From contig JAIEPE010000019.1 in NCBI GenBank assembly GCA_019749915.1, forward strand, positions 41,879-105,878: DNA of 64,000 nt. The letters are read 5' to 3'. The notes beneath the pieces are model-generated. The model had not been told where the DNA came from. It was given only the letters and a program-made list of their open reading frames with translations, and searched no databases. Positions within the stretch are counted from its first letter, which is position 1; each line of letters opens with the position of its first letter. Source of the stretch: Alphaproteobacteria bacterium (GTDB taxonomy: Bacteria; Pseudomonadota; Alphaproteobacteria; UBA9655). Made by a program: the position numbers and the translations under genes. Shown here one piece after another: positions 1 through 7,978 of this stretch.

Positions 1-674
1 TGGGCTTCCCCTCCCAAATTTCTTTTTTTGACACTCGTGCTCTTGTAACAGGTAGTCACCCACAAAATCTAATCGTAAAGGTGAATGGGAATGAAGTTAA
101 ACGCTATATTTACACACTCGAAGATAACAATAAAAGAATTGACATCCCTCTGCCTGAAGCTGGCCCAGCAACAATTGAATTTGAGATGCCAGATGCGGCA
201 AGTCCTTCTGATTTAGGGATTGGTGCTGACAAAAGAGCACTTGGCATATCATTTAGAGAATTCCAAGCATATTCCACTCCTAGATTCCATATGGGAAAAG
301 TTAGTCCTTACCCATTAAGTGGATTTTCTGCTCTTGAGAGTTCCCATAGATGGACTGTCGGAAAGAAAGCTACAATAACTCTTCCTTTAGAAGTGATGGC
401 GCATCGCCCCTCCAGCATTTCTTTCTTGAATACGAAAGGCTTTATAACGGGCAGTCGCCCACAAAATCTAATCGTGAAGGTAAATGGGGGCATAGTTAAG
501 CACTATGTTTATACACCCGGCAATAATAATCAGACACTTGAAATTCCTTTGCCTAAAGATGGCCCAGCAATAATTGAATTTGAGATGCCCGATGCGGCAA
601 GTCCTTCTGATTTAGGGATTGGTGCTGACAAAAGAGAACTTGGCATATCATTTGGAGAGGTCAAGCTTCAATAA
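1..674 (+). repeat. Long direct repeat, copy 1 (with 5966-6639)
   Basis: Bases 1-674 align with 5966-6639 with no gaps at a constant offset of 5965. I count about 18 mismatches. Three lie near 65-75, the rest lie after base 532, and about 450 bases between are identical by eye. The clustering of differences suggests recent gene conversion. Confidence 0.9.
3..674 (+). CDS. Secreted tandem-module paralogue, 3' part only (cut by window edge)
   Basis: The reading frame is open from base 3 to the TAA at 672-674, so the gene starts before the window. An internal ATG at 81 is not a believable start because the frame and the homology continue upstream of it. The visible part is 223 residues. It covers most of one and all of a second copy of a roughly 125-residue module with the landmarks GFSxxE, HRWTVGKKA, VKVNG, NNNQT and a closing SPSDLGIGADKR-LGISF. 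The pattern suggests a beta-sandwich, possibly a glycan-binding fold, but I cannot name the family firmly. It matches the end of the paralogue at 4181-6639 without indels. Role unknown; probably secreted, like its neighbours. Confidence 0.75.
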   Translation, partial: GFPSQISFFDTRALVTGSHPQNLIVKVNGNEVKRYIYTLEDNNKRIDIPLPEAGPATIEFEMPDAASPSDLGIGADKRALGISFREFQAYSTPRFHMGKVSPYPLSGFSALESSHRWTVGKKATITLPLEVMAHRPSSISFLNTKGFITGSRPQNLIVKVNGGIVKHYVYTPGNNNQTLEIPLPKDGPAIIEFEMPDAASPSDLGIGADKRELGISFGEVKLQ

Positions 675-821
675 CTTCAGTATTGAGAGATAAAGGAATA
701 TTCAGAAAAGCCTTAGCTGTTGGTCAATTCATAAGGTTTAAGAAAAATATTAAAAAAGTTGCAATTTACATTGAAAAATACTAAAATAAATAATGATAGT
801 TTAATATTTAAAGGTGGTGAT
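675..821 (+). repeat. Duplicated upstream block of the paralogue family, copy 1
   Basis: This intergenic segment recurs before each of the next two paralogues (2340-2651 and 4047-4180). All copies share GAGATAAAGGAATATTCAG, a GAAAAATATT tract, and TTTAAAGGTRRTGATATG at the gene start. The last part is a good ribosome binding site (AAAGGT) and fixes the start codons at 822, 2652 and 4181. I cannot assign a promoter in it with confidence. Confidence 0.8.
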
Positions 822-2339
822 ATGAATCCTTTTAAAATTAATTTTTCAAAACTTTTAAAATCAACAGCAATAGCGCTTTTGTTCATTCCTGGTGTGTCTG
901 CTATGGTAGATGACAATGAAGGCTGGGAAGAACATAGGCACTTATTGACGCCGTCACCTTCTTCTACGGGAGATGAAGGACCATCATCCTCTTCTGCGGG
1001 CAGAGCATCAACGTCTTCTCCATCAATATTATTTACCAAAAGCGAACCAGATTGGCTTGGGCAGACATACAGTAGGCTTAATGTTGGGACCTCCGCTCAA
1101 TACGAAGGCCTTCATTTGCCTCAAGCACCTGTCATTCATCCTTATACGATGGCAGAGCCGCAGGAGAGAACGAATTTTGGTGTCCCTTCTTTTCCTTACG
1201 CTGCTCGCCAGAGTGCAGGAGAATTAGATCCTAACTTATTTCCTGCTCTTTCTGAAGCACAAGCGACTCTCAGAAGTTTAGGAGCGGATCCTGAAACGGC
1301 TGATTACTTCTATGTTGTGCAAAATGACCCTTGGAATGATGGCCCTTGGTTTTATCAAAATCCCAAAACAAAGGAACTTATAGAAACAAAGCGTCTTTTA
1401 AGGCCTCAATATTGGGCGTTTCCAGATGTACTTGGTTCATCCAAAGTAGCTTACGAACAGAATGCAGGTATTAAAGTAGGAATATTGTCTCCAAATAATT
1501 CTGTCACGCTTTCTCGTAATTTAGAAGGGAAGATTCAATCAGAAGGGCCTATTTCTTCTCATAATGGCATTAATAAAGAAAATCCTAATGGAATTGAGAA
1601 TGTTGTCTCCTCTGGCCCTGCGTTTCCTATGCTTGATGAATTGAAAGCTAACCAAACAAGCTTTTTTGTCTCAACGGTTGTTATTCCAACCACAAAAAGA
1701 GCGGCTGTTACATTTCACACGATCTTAGATGATACTGACTTTGATCTATTGCAAAGAATAGAGATAAACACTCTTCCAGAGTTACAATACTGGCTTGGAA
1801 ACCTTTTCCAAAACAAGTATGGAGTAGCGCCCGATAGTTCTTCTCCTTATTCGAATTGGACAACTCGTGCTGGATCTTCAAGTTCAAGCTCAAGTTCAAC
1901 TCTAGCACCTGTTGATGAGTCTGTTTTGCATGCAAGAGCGACTACGTTCCAGATGGGAGAATCTAGTCCCTACCTATCAAGTGGATTTTCTGTTTTAGAG
2001 GGGTCCCATAGATGGACTGTCGGAAAGAAAGCTTCAATAACTCTTCCTTTAGCAGAAATGGCCTTCCCCTCCCGCATTTCTTTTTCCAATACGAGAGGCC
2101 TTGTAACTGCTAGTCATTCACAAGATCTAATCGTAAAGATGAATGGGAAGGAAGTTGGTCACTATGCTTATACACCCGGCAATAATAATCAGACAATTGA
2201 CATTCCTCTGCCTAAAGATGTCCCGCTAGCAACAATTGAATTTGAAATCCCCAAGGCGGCAAGTCCTTCTGAATTAGGGATTAACCCTGACAAAAGAGAA
2301 CTTGGCATATCATTTAGGGACGTTCAATTTCACTATTGA
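822..2339 (+). CDS. Secreted modular paralogue, intact (single C-terminal module)
   Basis: The start at 822 (MNPFKINFSKLL) is preferred over an in-frame ATG at 759. It follows AAAGGTGGTGAT and begins a typical signal peptide ending near GVSA. The 505-residue protein then has a low-complexity Ser/Pro linker, a core of about 250 residues conserved in its two intact neighbours (landmarks LPQAPVI, NLFPALSEAQATL, DYFYVVQN, QTSFFVSTVVIP), a poly-Ser linker, and one C-terminal beta-rich module with HRWTVGKKA and SPSELGINPDKRELGISF. No catalytic motif is obvious. It is probably a secreted or surface protein that interacts with the host or envelope, by inference only. It stands in a tandem array, so copy number may vary between strains. 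Confidence 0.75.
   Translation: MNPFKINFSKLLKSTAIALLFIPGVSAMVDDNEGWEEHRHLLTPSPSSTGDEGPSSSSAGRASTSSPSILFTKSEPDWLGQTYSRLNVGTSAQYEGLHLPQAPVIHPYTMAEPQERTNFGVPSFPYAARQSAGELDPNLFPALSEAQATLRSLGADPETADYFYVVQNDPWNDGPWFYQNPKTKELIETKRLLRPQYWAFPDVLGSSKVAYEQNAGIKVGILSPNNSVTLSRNLEGKIQSEGPISSHNGINKENPNGIENVVSSGPAFPMLDELKANQTSFFVSTVVIPTTKRAAVTFHTILDDTDFDLLQRIEINTLPELQYWLGNLFQNKYGVAPDSSSPYSNWTTRAGSSSSSSSSTLAPVDESVLHARATTFQMGESSPYLSSGFSVLEGSHRWTVGKKASITLPLAEMAFPSRISFSNTRGLVTASHSQDLIVKMNGKEVGHYAYTPGNNNQTIDIPLPKDVPLATIEFEIPKAASPSELGINPDKRELGISFRDVQFHY
1875..1900 (+). repeat. Ser-coding microsatellite in linker
   Basis: Tandem TCAAGT/TCAAGC hexamers encode a run of eight or more serines between the core and the C-terminal module. 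The same tract occurs in the paralogue at 5770-5820, and a shorter one near 3590-3610. It could vary in length by slippage without breaking the frame. Confidence 0.7.
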
Positions 2340-2651
2340 GAGATAAAGGAATATTCAGAAAAGCCATAACTATTGGTCAATTCATAGGCTTTAAGAAAAA
2401 TATTTTAACCGGACAAATTTTTTTTTCGCCGTCATTGCGAGCCCACGCAGTGGGCGCGGCAATCTATGGATTCATTGGAAAGATGGATTGATTCGTTGGG
2501 TCTTCGACCCTTCTCGCAGTGACGAAAAAACGTGCTTTCCCTTTGTATATAAAAATCCGTCTGGTGGTGAGGAAAAATATTCAAAAAGGTTGTAATTTGT
2601 ATAGCAAGATACTAAATGATGAATGATAGTTTTATATTTAAAGGTAATGAT
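2340..2651 (+). repeat. Duplicated upstream block, copy 2, interrupted by an inserted repeat
   Basis: This is the same intergenic block as 675-821 and 4047-4180, but it is split after GAAAAATATT (2395-2404) and resumes at a second GAAAAATATT (2572-2581). The 167 bases between are absent from the other two copies. Confidence 0.85.
2405..2571. repeat. Inserted dispersed repeat with apparent 10-bp target duplication
   Basis: The 167-bp insert contains CGTCATTGCGAGCCCACG near its left end and CTTCTCGCAGTGACG further right. This inverted pair is typical of the short non-coding repeats scattered in Rickettsiales-like genomes. The flanking GAAAAATATT is doubled (2395-2404 and 2572-2581) but single in the paralogous spacers, as expected for a target-site duplication. 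No open reading frame of note lies inside, so it would be a non-autonomous element. Confidence 0.75.
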
Positions 2652-4046
2652 ATGAGCCCTTTTAAAATTAATTTTTTGAAACTTTTAAAATCAACAGCAA
2701 TGACGCTTTTGTTCGTTCCTGGTGTTTCTGCTATGGAAGATGATGGTTGGGGAGACTATCATCACTTAATGGGGAGGCCATCTGTTCCCGCTATGGAAGG
2801 ATCGTTTTCTAAAGAAGTCGTGTTTCTTCCTTATGTCGTCGATCCTTTGACCAAGGCGCTGACGGCTAAGGAACCCTACTTAAGTAGTAGACTTAGGGTT
2901 GGGAACACTGAACAATACCGAGAGATTTGTATACCTCAAGCTCCTGTTATTTATCCTTATAATGTAGGGATTGATTTTCCTTTATTTTCTCACGCGGCTC
3001 GCCAGAATGTAAGAGAGTTAAATCCTAGCTTATTTCCTGCTTTTTCTAAAGCACAAACAACTCTCCTAGGTTTAGGAATAGATCCTCAAGCAGCTGAATA
3101 TTTCTATGTTGTGCAAAATGCCCCTTGGAGTGAAAGTCGACCACGCATGTTGCAACCTCATCATTGGGTTTTTCCAGATGCACCTTATTCATCAGGATTA
3201 CCTTACTCGAAGAGTGGAAAAGTTAATGTAGCAATATTTTCTCCAAATAACGCTATCACGCTTATTTCCCCTTCTGAAGGAGAAGTTATTTGTCATAACT
3301 TCATTACTCCAGAAAATCCTAATGGAATGCAACAGGTCGTCTCCTCTGGCCCTACGTTTCCGATACTTGCTGGATTTAAAGAGGATCAAACAAGCTTTTT
3401 TGTCTCAACGGTTGTTATTCCAGTCGCAAAAAAAGCGGCTGTTACATTTCACACTATTTTAGATGATAGTGACTTTGAACTATTGCAAAAAACAGAGATA
3501 AACACTCTCACAGAGTTACAAAGCTGGCTTGCAAACCTTTTCCAAAGCAAGTATGGAGCAACCTCCGATAGTTCTTCTGAGTTTTCAGGTGCTAGCTCAA
3601 GCTCAACTCTGGCTCCTGCTGATGCGTCTGTTTTACCCGCAAGAACTACCACGTTCCATATGGGAAAACGTGATGACTACCAAACAACAGGATTTTCTGC
3701 TTATGAGGGGACCCATAGATGGACTGAAGGAATGGAAGCTTCGCTAACACTTCCTTTTGAAAAGATGGGACGTCGCCCCTCTCGCATCTCTTTTTTGAAT
3801 ACGAGAGGCCTTATAACTGCAAGCCATCCCCAAGAACTAACCGTAAAGGTGAATGGGAAGGAAGTTGGTCACTATGTTTATACAGCCGGCAATAATAATC
3901 AGACGATTGATATCCGTCTGCCTGAAGCTGGCCCAGCAACAATTAAATTTGAAATTCCCACTGCGGCAAGTCCTTCGGATTTAAGGATTAATGCTGATAA
4001 AAGAGTTCTTGGCATATCATTTAGAGATGTTCAATTTCACTATTGA
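2652..4046 (+). CDS. Secreted modular paralogue, intact (single C-terminal module)
   Basis: The start at 2652 (MSPFKINFLKLL) follows AAAGGTAATGAT, as in the paralogues. An upstream in-frame ATG at 2616 lies in the duplicated leader. The 464-residue product has a signal peptide ending near GVSA, a short linker, the shared core (LPQAPVI appears as IPQAPVI, then NPSLFPAFSKAQTTL, EYFYVVQNAPW, QTSFFVSTVVIP), a short Ser-rich linker, and one C-terminal module (FHMGKRDDY, HRWTEGMEA, VKVNGKEVGHYVYT, KRVLGISF). It has diverged more than the 822 copy in the first linker. Function unknown. The tandem position and shared leader suggest parallel expression with the others. Confidence 0.75.
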   Translation: MSPFKINFLKLLKSTAMTLLFVPGVSAMEDDGWGDYHHLMGRPSVPAMEGSFSKEVVFLPYVVDPLTKALTAKEPYLSSRLRVGNTEQYREICIPQAPVIYPYNVGIDFPLFSHAARQNVRELNPSLFPAFSKAQTTLLGLGIDPQAAEYFYVVQNAPWSESRPRMLQPHHWVFPDAPYSSGLPYSKSGKVNVAIFSPNNAITLISPSEGEVICHNFITPENPNGMQQVVSSGPTFPILAGFKEDQTSFFVSTVVIPVAKKAAVTFHTILDDSDFELLQKTEINTLTELQSWLANLFQSKYGATSDSSSEFSGASSSSTLAPADASVLPARTTTFHMGKRDDYQTTGFSAYEGTHRWTEGMEASLTLPFEKMGRRPSRISFLNTRGLITASHPQELTVKVNGKEVGHYVYTAGNNNQTIDIRLPEAGPATIKFEIPTAASPSDLRINADKRVLGISFRDVQFHY

Positions 4047-4180
4047 GAGATAAAGGAATATTCAGAAAAGCCTTAGCTGTTGGTCAATTCATAGGCTTTA
4101 AGAAAAATATTAAAAAAGTTGCAATTTGTATGGCAAGATAATAAATAATGAATGATAGTTTAATATTTAAAGGTAATGAT
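4047..4180 (+). repeat. Duplicated upstream block of the paralogue family, copy 3
   Basis: This uninterrupted copy of the block at 675-821 shows the original join AAGAAAAATATTAAAAAAG, which is split by an insertion in copy 2. It ends in AAAGGTAATGAT before the ATG at 4181. Confidence 0.8.
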
Positions 4181-4405
4181 ATGAGCCCTTTTAAAATTAA
4201 TGTTTTGAAGCTTTTAAAATCAACAGCAATGACGCTTTTATTCATTCCTGGTGTTTATGCTATGCACGATGGCCGCGATGAAATGGCCACAACATCTTCT
4301 CCGCTGGCGGAGTATCAGCCTCTGGATCAGCATCCTCCTCTTCATCAACATCTCCTTCTCTCGAATTTGAACAAATACCTGAAGAAAAAAAAGCTACAAA
4401 GATAA
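4181..4405 (+). pseudogene. 5' fragment of frameshifted paralogue (signal peptide part)
   Basis: The start at 4181 follows the family ribosome binding site and encodes the family signal peptide (MSPFKINVLKLLKSTAM, ending near GVYA). The reading frame then leaves the family pattern after MATTSS and stops at 4403-4405. Removing one base in the TCTTCTCC tract (4295-4302) would join it to the downstream frame. That would give a Ser-rich linker (TTSSAGG, then SGSASSSSSTSP) like the one at the same place in the 822 paralogue. This is therefore a +1 frameshift rather than a separate small gene, unless sequencing error or slippage restores it. Confidence 0.7.
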
Positions 4406-4515
4406 GAAGTGGCTTTCAGGTTAGAGAACCGGAAAGACTATTTTTACTTGATGATCGTCGTTTCATTAAAGGGGATGTTCCTTCAGATGGTAGATGCTTT
4501 CTAGCCACATTAAAT

Positions 4516-6639
4516 ATGTTATTCCCTGATAGAAGGATATCTGAAGATGAGTTTATGGTTCGGCTAAGCTCTGCCTTTTATAAAAAGGATCCCCACATTT
4601 CTGGGGAAGAATTACATAGAATAGAGATCGAGAGAGCAAGTATTATTGAGATGTTATGGAACTACTCTGATCGAAAGAGTAAAGTGGCTTTTTTGCCCGT
4701 TGAGTGTTTTAAAAGCATAGGTAGTTTTGGTCTTGCTTGTAAGTTCTTTGGTTTAAACTTGGATATTTATTCAACGGATGGCAAAAAAAATTACTTGAAT
4801 TTACGGAAAGAATTTAGATTTGGGGAGGCGTCTCTTCCCCCACAGGTCGCATTATATGCCAGTGGTTACGTAAGCCCATTATGTCTTGAGGAGGACTTGA
4901 AGGCACGCAAAAGATTTGCTGAGGCTGAAACAAGAATGATGTTGGGAGAGCCAGAAATAAGTTCATCCATTGTTAGTGATTTTACATCGCAATCTGATCT
5001 TTTATCATTTCATAAAGAAGTGGTAATCTCTCCTTTGCGCCATCTATATTGGAGCAACAGATTTAGAGTTGGGAATACCCTTCAATATAACATGAATATG
5101 CCTCAAGCGCCTGTTTTCGATCCTTATGGTATGAGCTTCCCTATGTTTCCTTATGCTGCTCGCCAGGGTGCAGGGGAGTTAAATGCTAACTTATTTCCTG
5201 CTCTTTCTGAAGCACAAGCAACTCTCATAAGTTTGGGAGTAGATCCTGGAGTGGCTGATTATTTCTACATTGTTCAAAGTGCTCCTTGGAAAAAGAACCA
5301 AATACGCCTTTTGCACCCTCATTCTTGGGCCTTTCCAGATGCACCTTTTTCATCAGAATTACCTTACTGGAAGAGTGCAGAAATTAGTGTAGCCATATCA
5401 TCCCCAAATAATGTTATCACGCTTACTTCCCCTTCAGAAGGAGAGATTATTTGTCATAACTCCGTTACTCGAGAAAACCTCAAGGGACCTCAAGAGGTTC
5501 TCTCTTCTCGTCCTACGTTTCCGATACTTGCTGGATTTGAAGAGGATCAAACAAGCTTTTTTGTCTCAACGGTTGTTATTCCAGCCACAAAAAAAGCGGC
5601 TGTTACATTTCATGTTAGCCTAAGTGACGCCTATCTTAAGGAATTAGAAGAAGCAAAGGTAGATACTCTTCCAGAGTTACAAAGCTGGCTTGGACAACTT
5701 TTCCAAAGCAAGTATGGAGCAACATCCGATCGTTCTTCTCCTTATTCGAATTGGACAACTCGTGCTGGATCTTCAAGTTCAAGCTCAAGTTCAACTCCAG
5801 CATCAAGCTCAGCTCCTGCTGTTGAGCCTGTTTTGCTAGAAAGCACTCCCAGGTACCATATGGGAAAAGTTAGTCCTTACCCATTAAGTGGATTTTCTGC
5901 CCCTGAAGGTGCTCATAGATGGAGCGTCGGAAAGAAAGCTTCAATAACTCTTCCCTTAGCAGAGATGGGCTTCCCCTCCCAAATTTCTTTTTTTGACACT
6001 CGTGCTCTTGTAACAGGTAGTCACCCACAACATTTAATTGTAAAGGTGAATGGGAATGAAGTTAAACGCTATATTTACACACTCGAAGATAACAATAAAA
6101 GAATTGACATCCCTCTGCCTGAAGCTGGCCCAGCAACAATTGAATTTGAGATGCCAGATGCGGCAAGTCCTTCTGATTTAGGGATTGGTGCTGACAAAAG
6201 AGCACTTGGCATATCATTTAGAGAATTCCAAGCATATTCCACTCCTAGATTCCATATGGGAAAAGTTAGTCCTTACCCATTAAGTGGATTTTCTGCTCTT
6301 GAGAGTTCCCATAGATGGACTGTCGGAAAGAAAGCTACAATAACTCTTCCTTTAGAAGTGATGGCGCATCGCCCCTCCAGCATTTCTTTCTTGAATACGA
6401 AAGGCTTTATAACGGGCAGTCGCCCACAAAATCTAATCGTGAAGGTAAATGGGGGCATAGTTAAGCACTATGTTTATACACCCGGCAATAATAATCATAC
6501 ACTTAAGATCCCTCTGCCTAAAGATGGCCCCGCAACAATTGAATTTGAAATCCCCAATGCGATAAGTCCTTCTGATTTAGGGATTGGTGCTGACAAAAGA
6601 GAGCTTGGCATATCATTTGGAGAGGTCGAGCTTCAATAA
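4516..6639 (+). pseudogene. 3' part of frameshifted paralogue: OTU-like insert, core, two C-terminal modules
   Basis: The frame is open from 4282, after a TGA at 4279-4281, but the first ATG is at 4516. I found no ATG, GTG or TTG between, so the part before 4516 can be translated only through the frameshift. That part contains GDVPSDGRCFLATLNMLFPD, which resembles the Cys box of OTU-type cysteine proteases (DGxC, Cys codon near 4490). The matching His region may be ALYASGYVSPL, where the usual HY appears lost. After this insert come the family core (MPQAPVF, NLFPALSEAQATL, DYFYIVQSAPW), a poly-Ser linker, and two tandem C-terminal modules ending in Gln. The 707-residue open part alone would lack a signal peptide. 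It could be a pseudogene or a slippage-controlled gene. Confidence 0.65.
5966..6639 (+). repeat. Long direct repeat, copy 2 (with 1-674)
   Basis: This copy encodes most of one and all of a second C-terminal module. See copy 1 for the distribution of differences. The match fades just after the stop codon, where the neighbouring dnaJ begins. Confidence 0.9.
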
Positions 6640-6673
6640 CTTCAATATTGAGAAGCTTTTCTTACTCCAAAAC

Positions 6674-7819
6674 CTATCTTTTTTCCCACAAATCACGGAT
6701 TTTGGCAAAGAAGCCTTCCGAAAGAGGGCTGGAATGAGCTTTTTCTTCGAGGCTAGCAAATTCTTGCATAAGTTCTTTCTGACGCTTGTTTAGGTTGATA
6801 GGGGTTTCCACTTGAGTTTGAATGTACATATCGCCGCGGCCTGAGGAGCGCATAACAGACATGCCTTTTCCCTTGAGGCGGAATTGCTTGCCCGATTGGG
6901 TGCCAGCGGGAACTTTTACGCGGGCAGGGTGGCCATCGATCGCGGGGACTTCAATCTCTCCGCCAAGGGTGGCTGTTGCCATGGAAATAGGTACTTGGCA
7001 GAAAATATTCGTTCCTTCCCGGTGAAAAAACTTGTGGGGTTTGATATGGAGGAAAATATAAAGGTCGCCCGTGGTGCCGCCGCGCAGGCCTGCTTCTCCT
7101 TCACCGGCAAGACGAATGCGAGCGCCTTCTTCAATTCCAGCAGGAATGGTGACGGAAATGTTTTTCTCTTTGCGAACGCGTCCCGAACCATGGCAGGTTT
7201 TACAAGGAACACGGATAATTTGCCCCATGCCATGACAATGGGAGCAGGTCCGTTCGATCGTAAAAAAACCTTGGCGTGCATGGACTTTTCCTTGGCCATG
7301 GCAGGTGGGACAAGTTTCGGGCTTAGAGCCTTCAGCCGCCCCTGAACCATGGCAGGTATCACATTGGGCATTGGTTGAAATTTTAATATTCTTCTTAAGA
7401 CCCTCAAAGGCCTCTTCAAGGGTGATCTCCATGTTATAGCGAAGATCCGCGCCTCGACGTGCCGATTCGGCTTGGTTTGCTCTGCCGCCCATAAACTCAC
7501 CAAACATGTCATCAAAAATATTGCCGAAACCGGAGGATTGAAAGTCAAAACCGCCCTGATGAAAACCCCCTTGGGGGCCGCCACCCATACTGCCATCAAA
7601 GGCCGCATGGCCCAGGCGATCATAGGCGGCCCGTTTTTGTTCATCCTTCAGGATATCGTAGGCTTCATTAATTTCTTTGAACTTTTTTTCAGCTTCCTTG
7701 TCTCCTGGGTTTTTATCAGGGTGAAGCTTCATTGCAAGTTTACGATACGCTTTCTTTATCTCATCAGCCTTTGCCGTACGTGCGACACCTAAAAGGTCAT
7801 AATAATCTTGTTTTGCCAT
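6674..7819 (-). CDS. dnaJ: Chaperone DnaJ (Hsp40)
   Basis: This cytosolic co-chaperone stimulates DnaK ATPase and delivers unfolded substrates. The 381-residue protein has the full type I layout. It has a J domain with HPD at 33-35, a Gly/Phe-rich stretch at about 73-105, a zinc centre with four CxxCxGxG repeats (Cys 153/156, 170/173, 192/195, 206/209), and a C-terminal substrate-binding region. Length is normal for the family. It is the last gene of the hrcA-grpE-dnaK-dnaJ set. It is separated from dnaK by 159 bases that hold palindromic repeats, so its expression may be partly uncoupled. It converges on the paralogue family with only 34 bases between stops. Confidence 0.97.
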   Translation of the reverse strand: MAKQDYYDLLGVARTAKADEIKKAYRKLAMKLHPDKNPGDKEAEKKFKEINEAYDILKDEQKRAAYDRLGHAAFDGSMGGGPQGGFHQGGFDFQSSGFGNIFDDMFGEFMGGRANQAESARRGADLRYNMEITLEEAFEGLKKNIKISTNAQCDTCHGSGAAEGSKPETCPTCHGQGKVHARQGFFTIERTCSHCHGMGQIIRVPCKTCHGSGRVRKEKNISVTIPAGIEEGARIRLAGEGEAGLRGGTTGDLYIFLHIKPHKFFHREGTNIFCQVPISMATATLGGEIEVPAIDGHPARVKVPAGTQSGKQFRLKGKGMSVMRSSGRGDMYIQTQVETPINLNKRQKELMQEFASLEEKAHSSPLSEGFFAKIRDLWEKR

Positions 7820-7851
7820 TACTTACTACTCAATTGAAAGGGGCCGACCAT

Positions 7852-7968
7852 ATTGACGCCCTGTGATTTAAATATGGGGTTAAGAGAAATGTAAAGATGG
7901 ATCCCGCGATCAAGTCGCGGGATGTCATTTCTCCACACAACACCCCGCGGGTTTGCCGCGGGGTCTAG
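7852..7968. repeat. Paired-hairpin repeat, copy A (dnaK-dnaJ spacer)
   Basis: Three hairpin units lie here: a decayed one at about 7852-7882 (TTGACGCCCTGTGATTTAA), GGATCCCGCG...CGCGGGATGTCA at 7899-7927, and CACCCCGCGG...CCGCGGGGTCTAG at 7941-7968. They belong to the dispersed family also found at 12371, 17128, 20334, 51415, 60319 and 63675. Confidence 0.85.
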
Positions 7969-7978
7969 AGAAAGTCGA

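Noticed and set aside
81..674. A complete small gene starting at ATG 81
   Set aside because: The frame and family homology continue to the left edge at base 3, so this ATG is internal to a larger gene.
2405..2571. Insertion sequence with transposase
   Set aside because: The insert is only 167 bp and has no coding frame. It is classed as a non-autonomous repeat.
6884..7345. Plus-strand open frames opposite dnaJ, dnaK, hrcA and uvrB
   Set aside because: These genes have strong codon bias that leaves long antisense frames. The proteins show no family pattern, while the minus-strand products are certain.
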